This document shows, one piece after another, positions 10,072-20,052 of a stretch of 64,000 nucleotides of DNA. Position numbers and translations under genes: made by a program. The stretch is from Pseudogymnoascus destructans (taxonomy: Eukaryota > Ascomycota > Leotiomycetes > Thelebolales > Thelebolaceae), in contig NW_020167532.1 in the NCBI RefSeq assembly GCF_001641265.1, forward strand, positions 992,001 to 1,056,000, read 5' to 3'. Below the pieces are notes generated by a model that was not told the DNA's origin, searched no databases, and saw only the letters and a program-made list of their open reading frames with translations. Numbering within the stretch: the first letter of the stretch is position 1; each line of letters starts with the position of its first letter.

Positions 10072-10653
10072 TGATCTAGCGGCTAAGTTTCGTGGGGCGG
10101 CGATGGCGGTTCCAGTGTCTACGGCGGTATCGCCGGAGGGATATGCCCCTACCGTGCGCATGTAATTGCAGTTCGTGATCTCCACTGCCACGTCGTGTTT
10201 AGCATACGGGGTGTCTTACTGTATTGTACGAAGCCAGTCAGTTGTACGAGCAAATGGTAAATATGAGAGAGGAGGGAGGAGGGTGTCACATGCGCGATAC
10301 GAGGAGAGCCTCTCCTTCCCAAACTCCAGCGAGAGGGTCAGTCCCGTGACCTCCCTGCAAACCTCCTAGTCTCACGTGTAGAATAAACAGACCTAGATGC
10401 TGTGAAATACACTGCATCTTGTCTTTTGTGATAGGTGGGAAATGTGCGATCTATCGCTCTCTGTTCTGTCTATCTGTCTACTGAAACCCCTTATAATGCG
10501 GAAATGGCGCGGTATATACAATCATCCTTTCGCCCCTTTTTTGTTCCCCCTTTCCCCTTTCTCCCTCCCATCCCCTCTCCCCCCCACTTTTCAACACAAC
10601 CCCCTACAACTCCTTCTTCACCCCACCTTCCCCCCCTTCCTTCCCCTCACTCT
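10072..10653. other. Intergenic, no gene seen
   Basis: Spacer between the DUF3723-like remnant and HUT1. A strongly pyrimidine-rich plus strand from about 10530 corresponds to the purine-rich 3' end and 3'-UTR of HUT1. Open frames here are low-complexity shadows. Confidence 0.4.
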
Positions 10654-11963
10654 TCATCCTCTTCTCCCTCCTCGCCATCCATCCTTCCCCCCCACCCCCC
10701 CAAACACCAACCCCACCCCCACCCACTGCCCGACACTCAACCTATGTCCAAACCACAGCACACTAAGCACCATCGTACACATCTTCCTCGTCACCGTGAC
10801 CGTCACCAGCAGCACGCTATCAAACACACTCAACGTGTAAAAGATAAACAGCTGTCCCACCGCTCCACACGCCGCGAAGCCGAGGACGTCTACCCATGCC
10901 GCGGGGTTGCGGTTGAGGAAGCCCATGGCGGTGGGGAATTCTCCGCCCGTGGCGGCGGAGGTGAGGTCGAGGCCTAGGTAGACCCCCAGCGGCGTGGTGG
11001 CGATGAGGGGGGAGATCATAAGGTAAGAGATTGTGAGAGCGGACGCCAAAATATTCGTTGCACACATCATCTGCGGTCCCGAATACGGCTGGAACATCTT
11101 AAAAATATAATCCTGCGTCGTATTCGTCAATCCATCCAACAACAGATTAACCCCCAACATCACCAAACCCCACGCTCTATTCTTCTCCTCCGCCCCAGCC
11201 TTCGAAGCGTGCTTTTTTGCAGACGAGGCGTGGAGAGTGAATACCGCGACGCCGGCGGTGACGGTGAAGACGACGAGGTATTTGTACCACGGATACCTCC
11301 TCCCAAACAGTGTAACATGCAGAAACATCACCGGCAACAACTTGCAGGACTTGGCGAGGATGAAGGTGATATAATCGATATGCGCTAAACTTGCATACCC
11401 AAACGGACTAGCCAGACTGGCTGTCAAGGCCACGGCGGCGAGGGGGAGGGTGATAGCGCGCGTGGGGAAGATGGCGGGGGTGGGGGCGTTGGCGGGGCGC
11501 GAGAGGTGCAGGTAGGAGAGCCCGGTGAGGACGGCGAAGAGGGACTGGATTGTGTTTAGGACGATGGGGAATTTGAAGACTTCGGATGCGCCTGCGGGGC
11601 CGTAGGGGGTTGTTGTAAGGCGTTCTTGGAGGAGTGCCCATGTTAGACTGTCGGAGTCAGCTAGCCTCTTCTTCTTCTTGTATGTAGTTGGGCGGGGAGA
11701 GCGGGGGGAAGTTACAAAGAAGCATAGATCCCCGCAACTCCAATAACCAATTCCAACAACCCAGCCTGTTTCTTCTTCTGCGACACCACCGGGGCACCAG
11801 AAGCGCCATTGACGTGCCCATTGGCTTTTATCGGCGCCGCGGCGTCCGCGGGGGAATCGAGGGTTCGAGAGAGCTTCGTGGGTGTGCCGATGCGGCCTGC
11901 GCTGCTGGTGTATTCGGAGGAGTGCTCGCGGTGGAGGGGGGTGGCTTGCTTGTGGCGCGCCAT
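10654..11963 (-). CDS. HUT1: UDP-galactose/UDP-glucose transporter HUT1 (SLC35B-type)
   Basis: Exons 11963-11716 and 11647-10654 with a 68-bp intron (GTAACT...GACAG) encode 413 residues. The N-terminus MARHKQATPL and the join GIYASF-LTWALLQERL match the HUT1 family, an ER membrane carrier that exchanges nucleotide sugars for glycosylation and folding. About ten hydrophobic segments follow, with the conserved FAVLTGLSYL, SCKLLPVMFLH, LLLDGLTNTTQDYIF and VTVTRKMCTMVLSVLWFGH blocks. The extreme C-terminus diverges after LVFGGVGG: the frame used ends 10 codons later, whereas a one-base shift in the adjacent run of seven C at 10687-10693 would give a lysine-rich tail like that of relatives. The true stop may therefore lie further downstream. 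Its start faces POL1's 3' end. Confidence 0.9.
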
Positions 11964-12508
11964 TGTGGGTGCGGATTATGTGTGGGATCCGGGGAGGGGG
12001 ATTGAGGGAGGACGGGTATGGGCAGTTTTTCAATGGGTGAGGGTGGGATGGGTGGGAGGTTATATTTATTTCTACTCATGCCACATTGCGGTAACTTGGG
12101 AGGGGGCCATGCCTGATTAGGTTGTAGTGGAGGCGGCCAAATGTGGCAATATGTAACGTACTCCTGAGGTGGCTCCACAAAAATGGCCAGTTATGGTAGT
12201 TATCGTAGATAATCACTGTTAAGGTATGGATTTCCCCTACGCTTCTACAGGGCTATAGTTAAAGGATATATAATGGTAAATAGAGTGATTGGAGATAATA
12301 TTTTCAGCTACCTCGCAACAAATATCACCGCCTGTCAACGACTCTCAGTCTCACTCTCTCAATCCCAACCCACTACAAATCTGTAAAACATGATACTCAT
12401 ATTTGCCTATTCAGACAGGGAATAAAAAAACATATCCCATCGCTCCTCCAACGCCCAGGAAATACAAAATGCATGCTTCAATCATAACCCCCCACACTCA
12501 TTATACTC
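11964..12508. other. HUT1 upstream / POL1 downstream spacer
   Basis: No gene seen. Contains the HUT1 promoter and the POL1 3'-UTR, both genes being on the minus strand. The first 100 bases are rich in GGTGGG/GGAGGG runs on the plus strand. Confidence 0.4.
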
Positions 12509-15500
12509 TCACGGCCCATACCCCAGCTTCCCAAACAAGCTATCCATAGCAACCCACTGTCTCCCACACTTATCCAGATACCTCTCTACCACGCCCTTCA
12601 GCGTATCGAACCTGACCCTATTATGTTCTCCCAGTGCCAGTACTAGATCTATCAAAAACAGTTAGCAAAAGTCCACAACGCCATTCCAACACCGGAAAGA
12701 AAGAAAAGGAAGCTCACCTCTATCAGTCCCCCCGCACTTCTCCCTCGCCTTCTCCACATCAAACAAGCTCGAAAAGTAAAGCAACTGATTATACATCGCC
12801 TTCTCCGAGTACTCATACCCCATCCTCCCCAAACACCCCTGCCCCAAACCCCTCGGCCCAAGACATCGATGCCCATAAACACTCATCTGCCTCGTTCGCG
12901 CACCACACGCCTGGTCATCACACACCAACCAGCCCTCATAATACCTCGCCGTCTCCTGCCGAATCTTATGCTCCAACTGCGCCACCACAGCCAGATTCCG
13001 CAGCGTCGCGCCGCAGCGACACATGATACCGTTGGGCGAGCAGCTGTCTAGGCTACCAAGGAGACCTTCGAACCCGAATGTGCCTTTGCATACTCGACAG
13101 CTGAGTTGCAGTCGCGCTGCGTCCTTGAAGCGGACTTCATCTTCGATCTGCGATTCCAGTGGGTGGATCTCCGTCGCGGTGCCGCCGCTCGAGACGTTAT
13201 TGTTGATACTGTATTTCCGCACGTCGAGTCCCAGACAGTCGGCTAGGCGCATGGAGTCTGTGCCTAGGATGTTTGCGCAGAGACGCTCGACGGGGGGGAA
13301 GATCTGCTTGTAGAGGTACCACTCGGCGTCCGCCTTTAATTCCGAGTCGGCCTTCATGACGTCCGCGGGGGTGTAGGAGCGTTTCGCTGCTAGTTCGTTG
13401 GCGGACTTGCCGTCGCCGGTGACGATGTAGGCGATGACGTCGTCTTTGCGGACGGTCTTGCCGCGGGCGAGCTCGCGGAGGGCGACTTGGACTTGGGGCA
13501 TGGAGTCGGCGTTGGGATAGTCCTTTGGGTTTTTTCCGAGCTTGGTGTAGATGGTGTATTTCTGTAGGGGGATGAGGTCTTCTCTCATTTTGCCTGAAAT
13601 CTCGCGGAGGTAGTCGTGGATGCGTGTTATCACGATCTCCGTCTCCTCGCCGGAAAGAATCTCGTTCAGGAGTTTGGAGGAGACTTCTTTGGAGAGAGCG
13701 CAGTATTCCCTGCGCTTCATGTCGAGACCCTTGACTTCCATCTTCTCGATAAACTTGCCATCCACCTCAAGAAGGTTGATTGCTGCATACTTCTTCTTGG
13801 CTTGGAGGAGGATGCGGCGGAATACGTGATCAATGTCGATCTCAAGGAGCTTGTACCTGTCATTGACAGCGCGCTTGAACTCGTGGCCAACCTTGAAAGC
13901 GTCGGTGACATTGTCCACGTTTGCATTGATCATGACTGAATCTGTATCTCCGTAGATGACCTGCAATGACTTGCTCTCTGCCAACTCTTTGGTGCTGCGG
14001 AGAATCTCACGACCTTTATAGGTCGTCAAAACAGCTAGAGGGCGGGCATAGAAGCGCGACTTGGTATATCCAAGACAACCGTACATAGAATTGGCTGTAA
14101 GCTTTAGAGCCAACTGCTTGATATCCCATGTTGCAAGTTGCTCCGAAGTCGCGGACCTGTCCTTCATCAGGCTCTTAACTTGGCGACGGCGACCAACAAG
14201 AGTTGCAATCAGCTTTGGAAGGATACCTTGGTCCTGATCAACAGGGACTTCTGGCACCTTCTCTTCGTCATCCGAAAGTGTTGTTCGGTCAACTGTTGTG
14301 AAGCAGATGTTGTACTCTTGAATGATACTAGGATAGAGAGAGTTGAAATCCATGACCAGCACAAATTTGTCGTAAAGCCCCTTTTCAGGTTCGAAGACTA
14401 GACCACCCTTATATTTGTCCTTCTTTTTCACATCTCCCTCCTCGTCCTGGTCTTGTTGTTCTGTCTTGGGCCTGCCCTTGAATGGAGCCTTGTCAGGAAC
14501 AATGTACTTGTTGCGGTGGAATTCGTGCAGTAAAATGTACTCGTTTCTCTCCGCGCGGGTACCTGTAAGTGTCCTTGCCCAAGAGTTTCCAGCCAAATTT
14601 GTTAGGACCTTTGTGAGCGGCAGCATTTGCACTTTCAGAGCCAATGCTGCAATGAAATATGTGTCTGCCTCGCAGTGGCCGATATAGGCTACCAAGCCAT
14701 CCCTGGTGCAGGCCCATGTCTTCAACGCCACTTCGTTATCGACCTCTCTGCGGACGTTGTTACCACTACTAAGGTAGAGGTTGCACATTTCAGTGAGACT
14801 CCAGGACTGACACTTTGTCATTGTCGATTTACCAGCATCGTTAGCAAGATCGCAGAGCAACCGTCCAGAAATCAACGAGCGTTCAGCGAAGAAGTTTCCT
14901 CCAATCTTGCCCATAGAGCCTGGCCAGTCGCTGCGCTTAAACCTCCCAATCCTGGACCATCCAGGCGTCTTTCTAGTCTGAAGGCGACTGAGCAGAATGC
15001 TGTAGTCGACACCTTCAAGCTGGTGGCCAAGAATAACATCAGGGTCGACCCTATCAAGTTGTGCCAAGAAGAAACTGAGAATCTCTGGCTCTTGTCTGCA
15101 CAGTTTGACCAGACCCCGGTTCTTCTTCTTGATGAGATCTTCGAATCCCAGAGGAAATGAAGAGCCAACAGGGCGAATAATTGTGATGGTTCGAGAGGGG
15201 ATCTGCTCCGCTGGTGTTGTGTCGCTAAGAGAGATATTTTCGTAAATACGGGCGCTGATGGCCAAAATCTCTTGTTTGTTGTCCTTCGCATTCAAGGTTG
15301 TCCTAATGGCAAGACTCATAAGGGTCAATGGAGGAGGCTCCATGCTGTCCGACTCCGTCAGAGGGGTGATGAGATTAGGTGTGGTCACTTGAACTTCAAG
15401 CTTGCAGTGAGAGGCATTGTTGAGGAAGGTGAAGTCGGCGTCTTCAATCTTCAACCAACATGGTCCCATAACATTCTTCCATAATACGAACTGTTCGAAT

Positions 15501-16970
15501 ATTGAAGTGTTGGTGCCGAAAGTATGTGAGAAGGTATCGCCAGTCAGATCGATTGGCAGGGCAGGCTTATTGTAAGGATAAAGCAGCTTGAGATATTCGC
15601 CCTCATTCGGCACATCTTCAAGTTCGAAGGCGTACTTCCTTGAGCAAGGCTTTATCTTGTGCATGCCCACCTTCATCCGTGTCATAATCGAGTCAACTTC
15701 TTTGTAGACGTCCTCCATGCCCACTTCCTCGGAGGTTTCCCTGCCATGCTTATACAGGTTGTCCCGCGGGAGAAAGAATACCTTCCGTAGAATATTGTCT
15801 ACTTTGAGAAAGCAGCTGACATACTCGCCAGTCTTCTTGTTTTTAACTTTTCCGAAAAGGCAGAGGCTGCCATGCACTTCGGTATAGTCTGTCCAGAACA
15901 TGTTCAGACTTCCGTCTCCGTCAATTGCATCTTTGTAGTCCATCTTCCCATAAGTCCTGGTGTCTGTCGGGGGGCTGCTAGAGATGACGTTTAAGCGCGA
16001 AGTGACATTATTCCAGGCCGACACATCTACTTCCTCCAGAGGCGGCCTTGTGGGCGAAGAGCTTTGTGGTGTTGGGTATGGGTCGGGTTTCAAAAGCTTC
16101 GGCACAGGCCTTGAACCGGACATGTTGACACTCGCAGCAGCAATGCCGTCGGCTTGAGCTACCTCCATCGCATCGTAGTCATCCTCCTCCTCCGCTTTGA
16201 TAGCTACTTGTGCTTTCCGCTCTACAGCTTTCTGCACAGGTGACGAGGGTGCCGGGTCGCTCATAGGTACGTCGTCGTCGTCCATCCCGCCAATGAAGCT
16301 GCCGTCATCGTCATCATGCGCAAGCGGGGCGTCGTTTGCGCCCCCTAGCTTCATCCTCTTAGCTGACAAGCTTTTGGCACTTTGGATAGGCGGAGAAAGG
16401 GCCCTCGTCCGTCTAGTCAGTTGCTTCGGCGGGTGATGCGAAGCTCGGGGAAGAACATTTGTGTCTACCTCGGCAAGGAGGTCTCCCAAGAAGTCGTCGT
16501 CTGCTTGTGTTTTCACAGGCTATTCAACTATTAGAATCGAAGCCAGCCGTAAAGAAAAGGGGCGTTAAAGTTACCTTCGCTTTCGGTTGCGCCACTACCG
16601 GCCCCTTTGTGAAGTAATTATTGATTCCCTTGTCCATATTCTCCCGTTTCGTCTTATCTTCTTCCCGTTTCCTTTTTGCTGCTTTCCCATTCTTTCCTTT
16701 GGGGCGAGCTTCCTCCTCGCTCTCGCTATCGTAACCTTGCCGCCGGTCCCAGTCTTCTCGGCCGTCGTCGGCATAACCCTCTCCATTGTCATCTATGACA
16801 AAGTCATCCTGGTTTAGGCGGTCACGGATAACCTTTTTGTATCCATCTTCATCCACTTCTTCGTATAGATCCTCCTCTTGGTGCACTTCGTAAGTATCGA
16901 GGCGCTTCTTTCCCGACTCACGAAGAGCACGAAGCTCTGCCAATTTTGACGAGCGAGCAGATTTCGACAT
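12509..16970 (-). CDS. POL1: DNA polymerase alpha catalytic subunit
   Basis: Three exons, 16970-16575, 16519-12718 and 12648-12509, with introns of 55 and 69 bp, give 1445 residues, the normal family length. The start is the ATG of MSKSARSSKLAEL; an in-frame ATG nine codons upstream is less likely. The N-terminus is the DNA_pol_alpha_N region (KLAELRALRESGKKR), followed by the inactive exonuclease-like domain and the family B polymerase domain: motif A DFNSLYPSI (about residue 857), motif B LTANSMYGCLGY, motif C YGDTDSVM (about 990, the metal-binding Asp pair). The C-terminal region has the zinc-binding cysteines CRVC...CRC and CDDQAC...C. The last exon restores the conserved EHNRVRFDTLKGVVERYL and CGRQWV tail. 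It partners with primase to start Okazaki fragments. The upstream region has two MCB sites. Confidence 0.97.
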
Positions 16971-17120
16971 GATGAAGTGTTGAACCGAGAAATACAAATT
17001 TAAAATAACATAGCGGTGCGGTTGTTCAATTCTGCCCGTTCACTCAATGGAGACAATGTTTTGAGAATGTGGTTGCACTTGGTGGGTGAATTCGCGCGTT
17101 GAAGGCCCTGGCTATCAATC

Positions 17121-17126
17121 ACGCGT
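17121..17126. promoter_or_regulatory. MluI cell-cycle box (MCB) upstream of POL1
   Basis: ACGCGT, about 150 bp upstream of the POL1 start in the region shared with the PPR gene. MCB sites bound by MBF drive G1/S expression of replication genes, POL1 included, in yeasts. A second copy lies 16 bp further. Confidence 0.6.
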
Positions 17127-17142
17127 AAAGGACCCCAGGTAC

Positions 17143-17148
17143 ACGCGT
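17143..17148. promoter_or_regulatory. Second MluI cell-cycle box (MCB) upstream of POL1
   Basis: ACGCGT, 22 bp from the first site, a spacing of about two helical turns. Further CGCG-containing matches (near 17094 and 17155) surround the pair. Confidence 0.6.
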
Positions 17149-17299
17149 AGAGTCCGCGCTTCGCGTTACCCCTGTATTGCGCCGAAATAATTGTTCCGGC
17201 CCGAGAAATTTACCATCGCCACATCACGTGAAAACTTTAAGATACCAAAAAGTTAAGTGAACCCTTCACGAACTTTGCGAAAGCTCTAACGATTCGACC

Positions 17300-19564
17300 A
17301 TGTTGCACTACCGGCCATACGTAAAGCGGTATATGACAAATATCGCAGCGAAGTCTTGGATTTCATCGTCTCGGATATGTGCGCCAGTTGCGAGGAGTTC
17401 TACTTCTCTGTCGCATAGGACGTTTGGCAGCCAGGCCGAGTCCGCAATCGAAGATGAGAGGCGGTCCGGAAGGAGAAGTGGAGAACCGCAGCAGAGGTTC
17501 AGGATAAGTAGGGACTCAGAGCGATCCCAATCAACGTCGTTTTCGAAAGGGGATATCTCTGGGATAAATCGGTTTGGCAGCCATGATTACGCCGTCGTTG
17601 GGCCCGAGAGGCGGCGGGACTTGAAATACCGGGATCCGCTGAAATTGGCGGACGATACACTTGCGAAGCTCAAGAAAGATAGATTCGAAGAGGCCGAAGA
17701 TTTGGTTCGGAGATCAAGCGCTGCAATCGATTGTACAGTTGGCTGGAACCATCTTATCGATTGGCAATGCAAGAAGGGAAAGATAAACAGCGCCGTTAAG
17801 TCATACAACGAGATGAAGAAACGAGGCCAGACGCCTGATGCATACACATATACTCTCATATTCAGGGGCTTGGCACAGCATGCGCATCAGCATCCATCTG
17901 CTGTTGCTCACGCATTGTCGATATACCATTCTATGGACGCCGAGAATGCCCCTGTCCAGCCCAACATCATTCACACCAACTCTGTGCTAAAAGTATGCGC
18001 ACAGGCGGGGGATATGGATGCTCTGTTTGGAATTTCTGCTAAACTGCGAGATAAGGGCATACGGGCTCCAAACAACCTCACATTTACCATCATATTCAAC
18101 GCGATTCGTGATAACGCAATCAAAAGACTCACGACCGAAATCAGCGCAGAAGAGCTTAGGCCACTTCGGGACAAGTCTGTGATGGACGCACGACGAATGT
18201 GGGATGACATAGCGAGCCGCTGGCGACATGGTGATCTTTGGATCGATGAAGAACTTGTCTGCAGTTTGGGCAGGATCCTGCTGATGGGAGGTGACAGAGA
18301 CAGGGATGATGTATTTGCCCTCCTCAGGCAGGCTATGAAGATCCCACAACTCGTTATACCACATGGAAGACGAGTCGAGGCAATTGAGAAACCACAAGAG
18401 AGCGAATCACTGGAAGAGTGGGAAAATGTAAAACTAGACCAGGCCAGGGTTGATTCTGGCCCTTCTCTCGCCTCACACGGTCAATTTAAACGGATAGTTC
18501 CAGCGACTCGCAAGGACACATATGGCAGAGGACTGAGCTCCTTCCCACGACCCGGGCGAAATACACTATCTCTAATCATGGTTGCCTTACTGAAGGCTAA
18601 GTTGGGAAAGCAGGCTACATTATACTGGGAGATATTTACTATGCATTATAACGTTGAACCGGATAGTGCGAACTACCATGACTATCTTCGCATTCTACGA
18701 CAGGCACGTCTCAGCGATGAGGCAGCTGATGTGCTTGAAAAGATGCCCCACCATATGCTCGAAAAGAAGACTTTCCGCCTCGCAATAGCAGCATGTGCGC
18801 GCGACAAGCACAACCCAAATTCCTTCAGTAACGCGACCAAGGTGGTCGACTTAATGCAAGAAACCATAGATAATATTGACCTCCCTACTCTCCACATCTA
18901 CCTTGATTGTGCGATTGAGTCCGACACGGGCCCGAACCGTTTTCTGGAGAGCAAAACTCGCCAACTTTCCGCTGAATATATCCGGCAGATGAAGCAAGCC
19001 CTTGTCGAGGCAGACCTTGTGGAATTGATACCTTTCTTGGACGCGAAGGCACAGCCCGCTCAGTCCCTAGAGAGCCGGAAGCCTGAAGATGTTAGGTTGG
19101 CCAAATTCGAGAAGGGCAAAAGGATCGTAGCAGCTCTCGACAGAGTATCGCCCTCTATCCTCAATATCAAGGCCACCTTGACTTATGGGACCACAAACAA
19201 AGCGAGATCTCGGTCACAAAGCCTCAGAGACGGCTTAAGTACAGACTCCTCGTACCAACAGGACGCTCTTAAGCTAGCCCAGAGAATGATCAGCGCTTAT
19301 GATAAGCTGATGGACGCTGGAATGGTTCCACGAGAGGACTATAGAACTCTTACTAGGGAACGCTCGAAGCTTACGGCCCTTGTGACGAAATTTAAAACCA
19401 AGTACGAGCCAGATACTTGGAACAGGTTTAAAGCCTCAAGCTTTAGGACTTGGAATAAGGAGAGACCAGAGATACCAGCAACGGAGAAAGTAGCTGAGCA
19501 GGCTACAGAGAGCGTAGTTGAGCAGACTACAGAAACAACTAGAACGGAGGACCAACCGAAATGA
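17300..19564 (+). CDS. Mitochondrial pentatricopeptide-repeat protein
   Basis: Single-exon gene of 754 residues. The first 45 residues are rich in Arg, Ser and Ala with few acidic residues, as in a mitochondrial presequence. PPR-type helical pairs appear from about residue 145: WNHLIDWQCKKGKINSAVKSYNEMKKRGQTPD is followed by YTYTLIFRGLA, NSVLKVCAQAGD and LTFTIIFNAIRD; another set lies near 460-520. PPR proteins bind organelle RNA and act in its processing, stability or translation. Resemblance to the CCM1-type fungal group is plausible but the RNA target cannot be read from the sequence. The C-terminus is a short repeat-like run of AEQATE/VEQTTE. It is divergent from POL1, 329 bp between starts. 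Confidence 0.8.
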   Translation: MLHYRPYVKRYMTNIAAKSWISSSRICAPVARSSTSLSHRTFGSQAESAIEDERRSGRRSGEPQQRFRISRDSERSQSTSFSKGDISGINRFGSHDYAVVGPERRRDLKYRDPLKLADDTLAKLKKDRFEEAEDLVRRSSAAIDCTVGWNHLIDWQCKKGKINSAVKSYNEMKKRGQTPDAYTYTLIFRGLAQHAHQHPSAVAHALSIYHSMDAENAPVQPNIIHTNSVLKVCAQAGDMDALFGISAKLRDKGIRAPNNLTFTIIFNAIRDNAIKRLTTEISAEELRPLRDKSVMDARRMWDDIASRWRHGDLWIDEELVCSLGRILLMGGDRDRDDVFALLRQAMKIPQLVIPHGRRVEAIEKPQESESLEEWENVKLDQARVDSGPSLASHGQFKRIVPATRKDTYGRGLSSFPRPGRNTLSLIMVALLKAKLGKQATLYWEIFTMHYNVEPDSANYHDYLRILRQARLSDEAADVLEKMPHHMLEKKTFRLAIAACARDKHNPNSFSNATKVVDLMQETIDNIDLPTLHIYLDCAIESDTGPNRFLESKTRQLSAEYIRQMKQALVEADLVELIPFLDAKAQPAQSLESRKPEDVRLAKFEKGKRIVAALDRVSPSILNIKATLTYGTTNKARSRSQSLRDGLSTDSSYQQDALKLAQRMISAYDKLMDAGMVPREDYRTLTRERSKLTALVTKFKTKYEPDTWNRFKASSFRTWNKERPEIPATEKVAEQATESVVEQTTETTRTEDQPK

Positions 19565-20052
19565 ACTACAGCTTGATAATTCCAGTTGTGGATCAATTCT
19601 TGTATAACTAAAAAGGGCCAACTCCGCCCTTTCAGAACTTGGCGTTTTGGTCAAGTTCGGGTCAGATATGACTTGTATCAATATTACCTGTATCATATAT
19701 ATGCATATCATAGGCTACAACCAAGCCTGTGTAAGTCACAGCGAATTAATGAAACTTAATACGGTTGAGAAGACTGCAGTTGGACAGTGAAAACCGAAAC
19801 TATCTCTCGGATACTGGCCATACTACGAATACAAATGAATGCCTATGATAAAATACAGCTACCCTCGGCCACTTCCCATGGTGCTCAGGCGTGTAGACTT
19901 CCGCCGGCTTTTATGGAAACGCCATCCTAAACAAATGCTGATTGACTCACGAAAGTTGTACACTATGAATACAGTCCAATTGTTAGTAAAATAACAATAG
20001 TCCGCGTGTGGTCGTTTTGGGTTATTCTCCGGAAATGAAAGTTGATGCAGGC
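19565..20052. other. Intergenic between convergent genes, no gene seen
   Basis: 488 bp between the PPR gene and the convergent disordered-protein gene. It must hold both 3'-UTRs; TATATATGCATATCAT near 19695 and several AATAAA-like stretches are in keeping with that. Confidence 0.4.

Noticed and set aside
10435..10977. 180-residue plus-strand frame, Pro/Ser-rich
   Set aside because: It is antisense to the HUT1 C-terminus and 3'-UTR; the composition merely reflects the C-rich strand.
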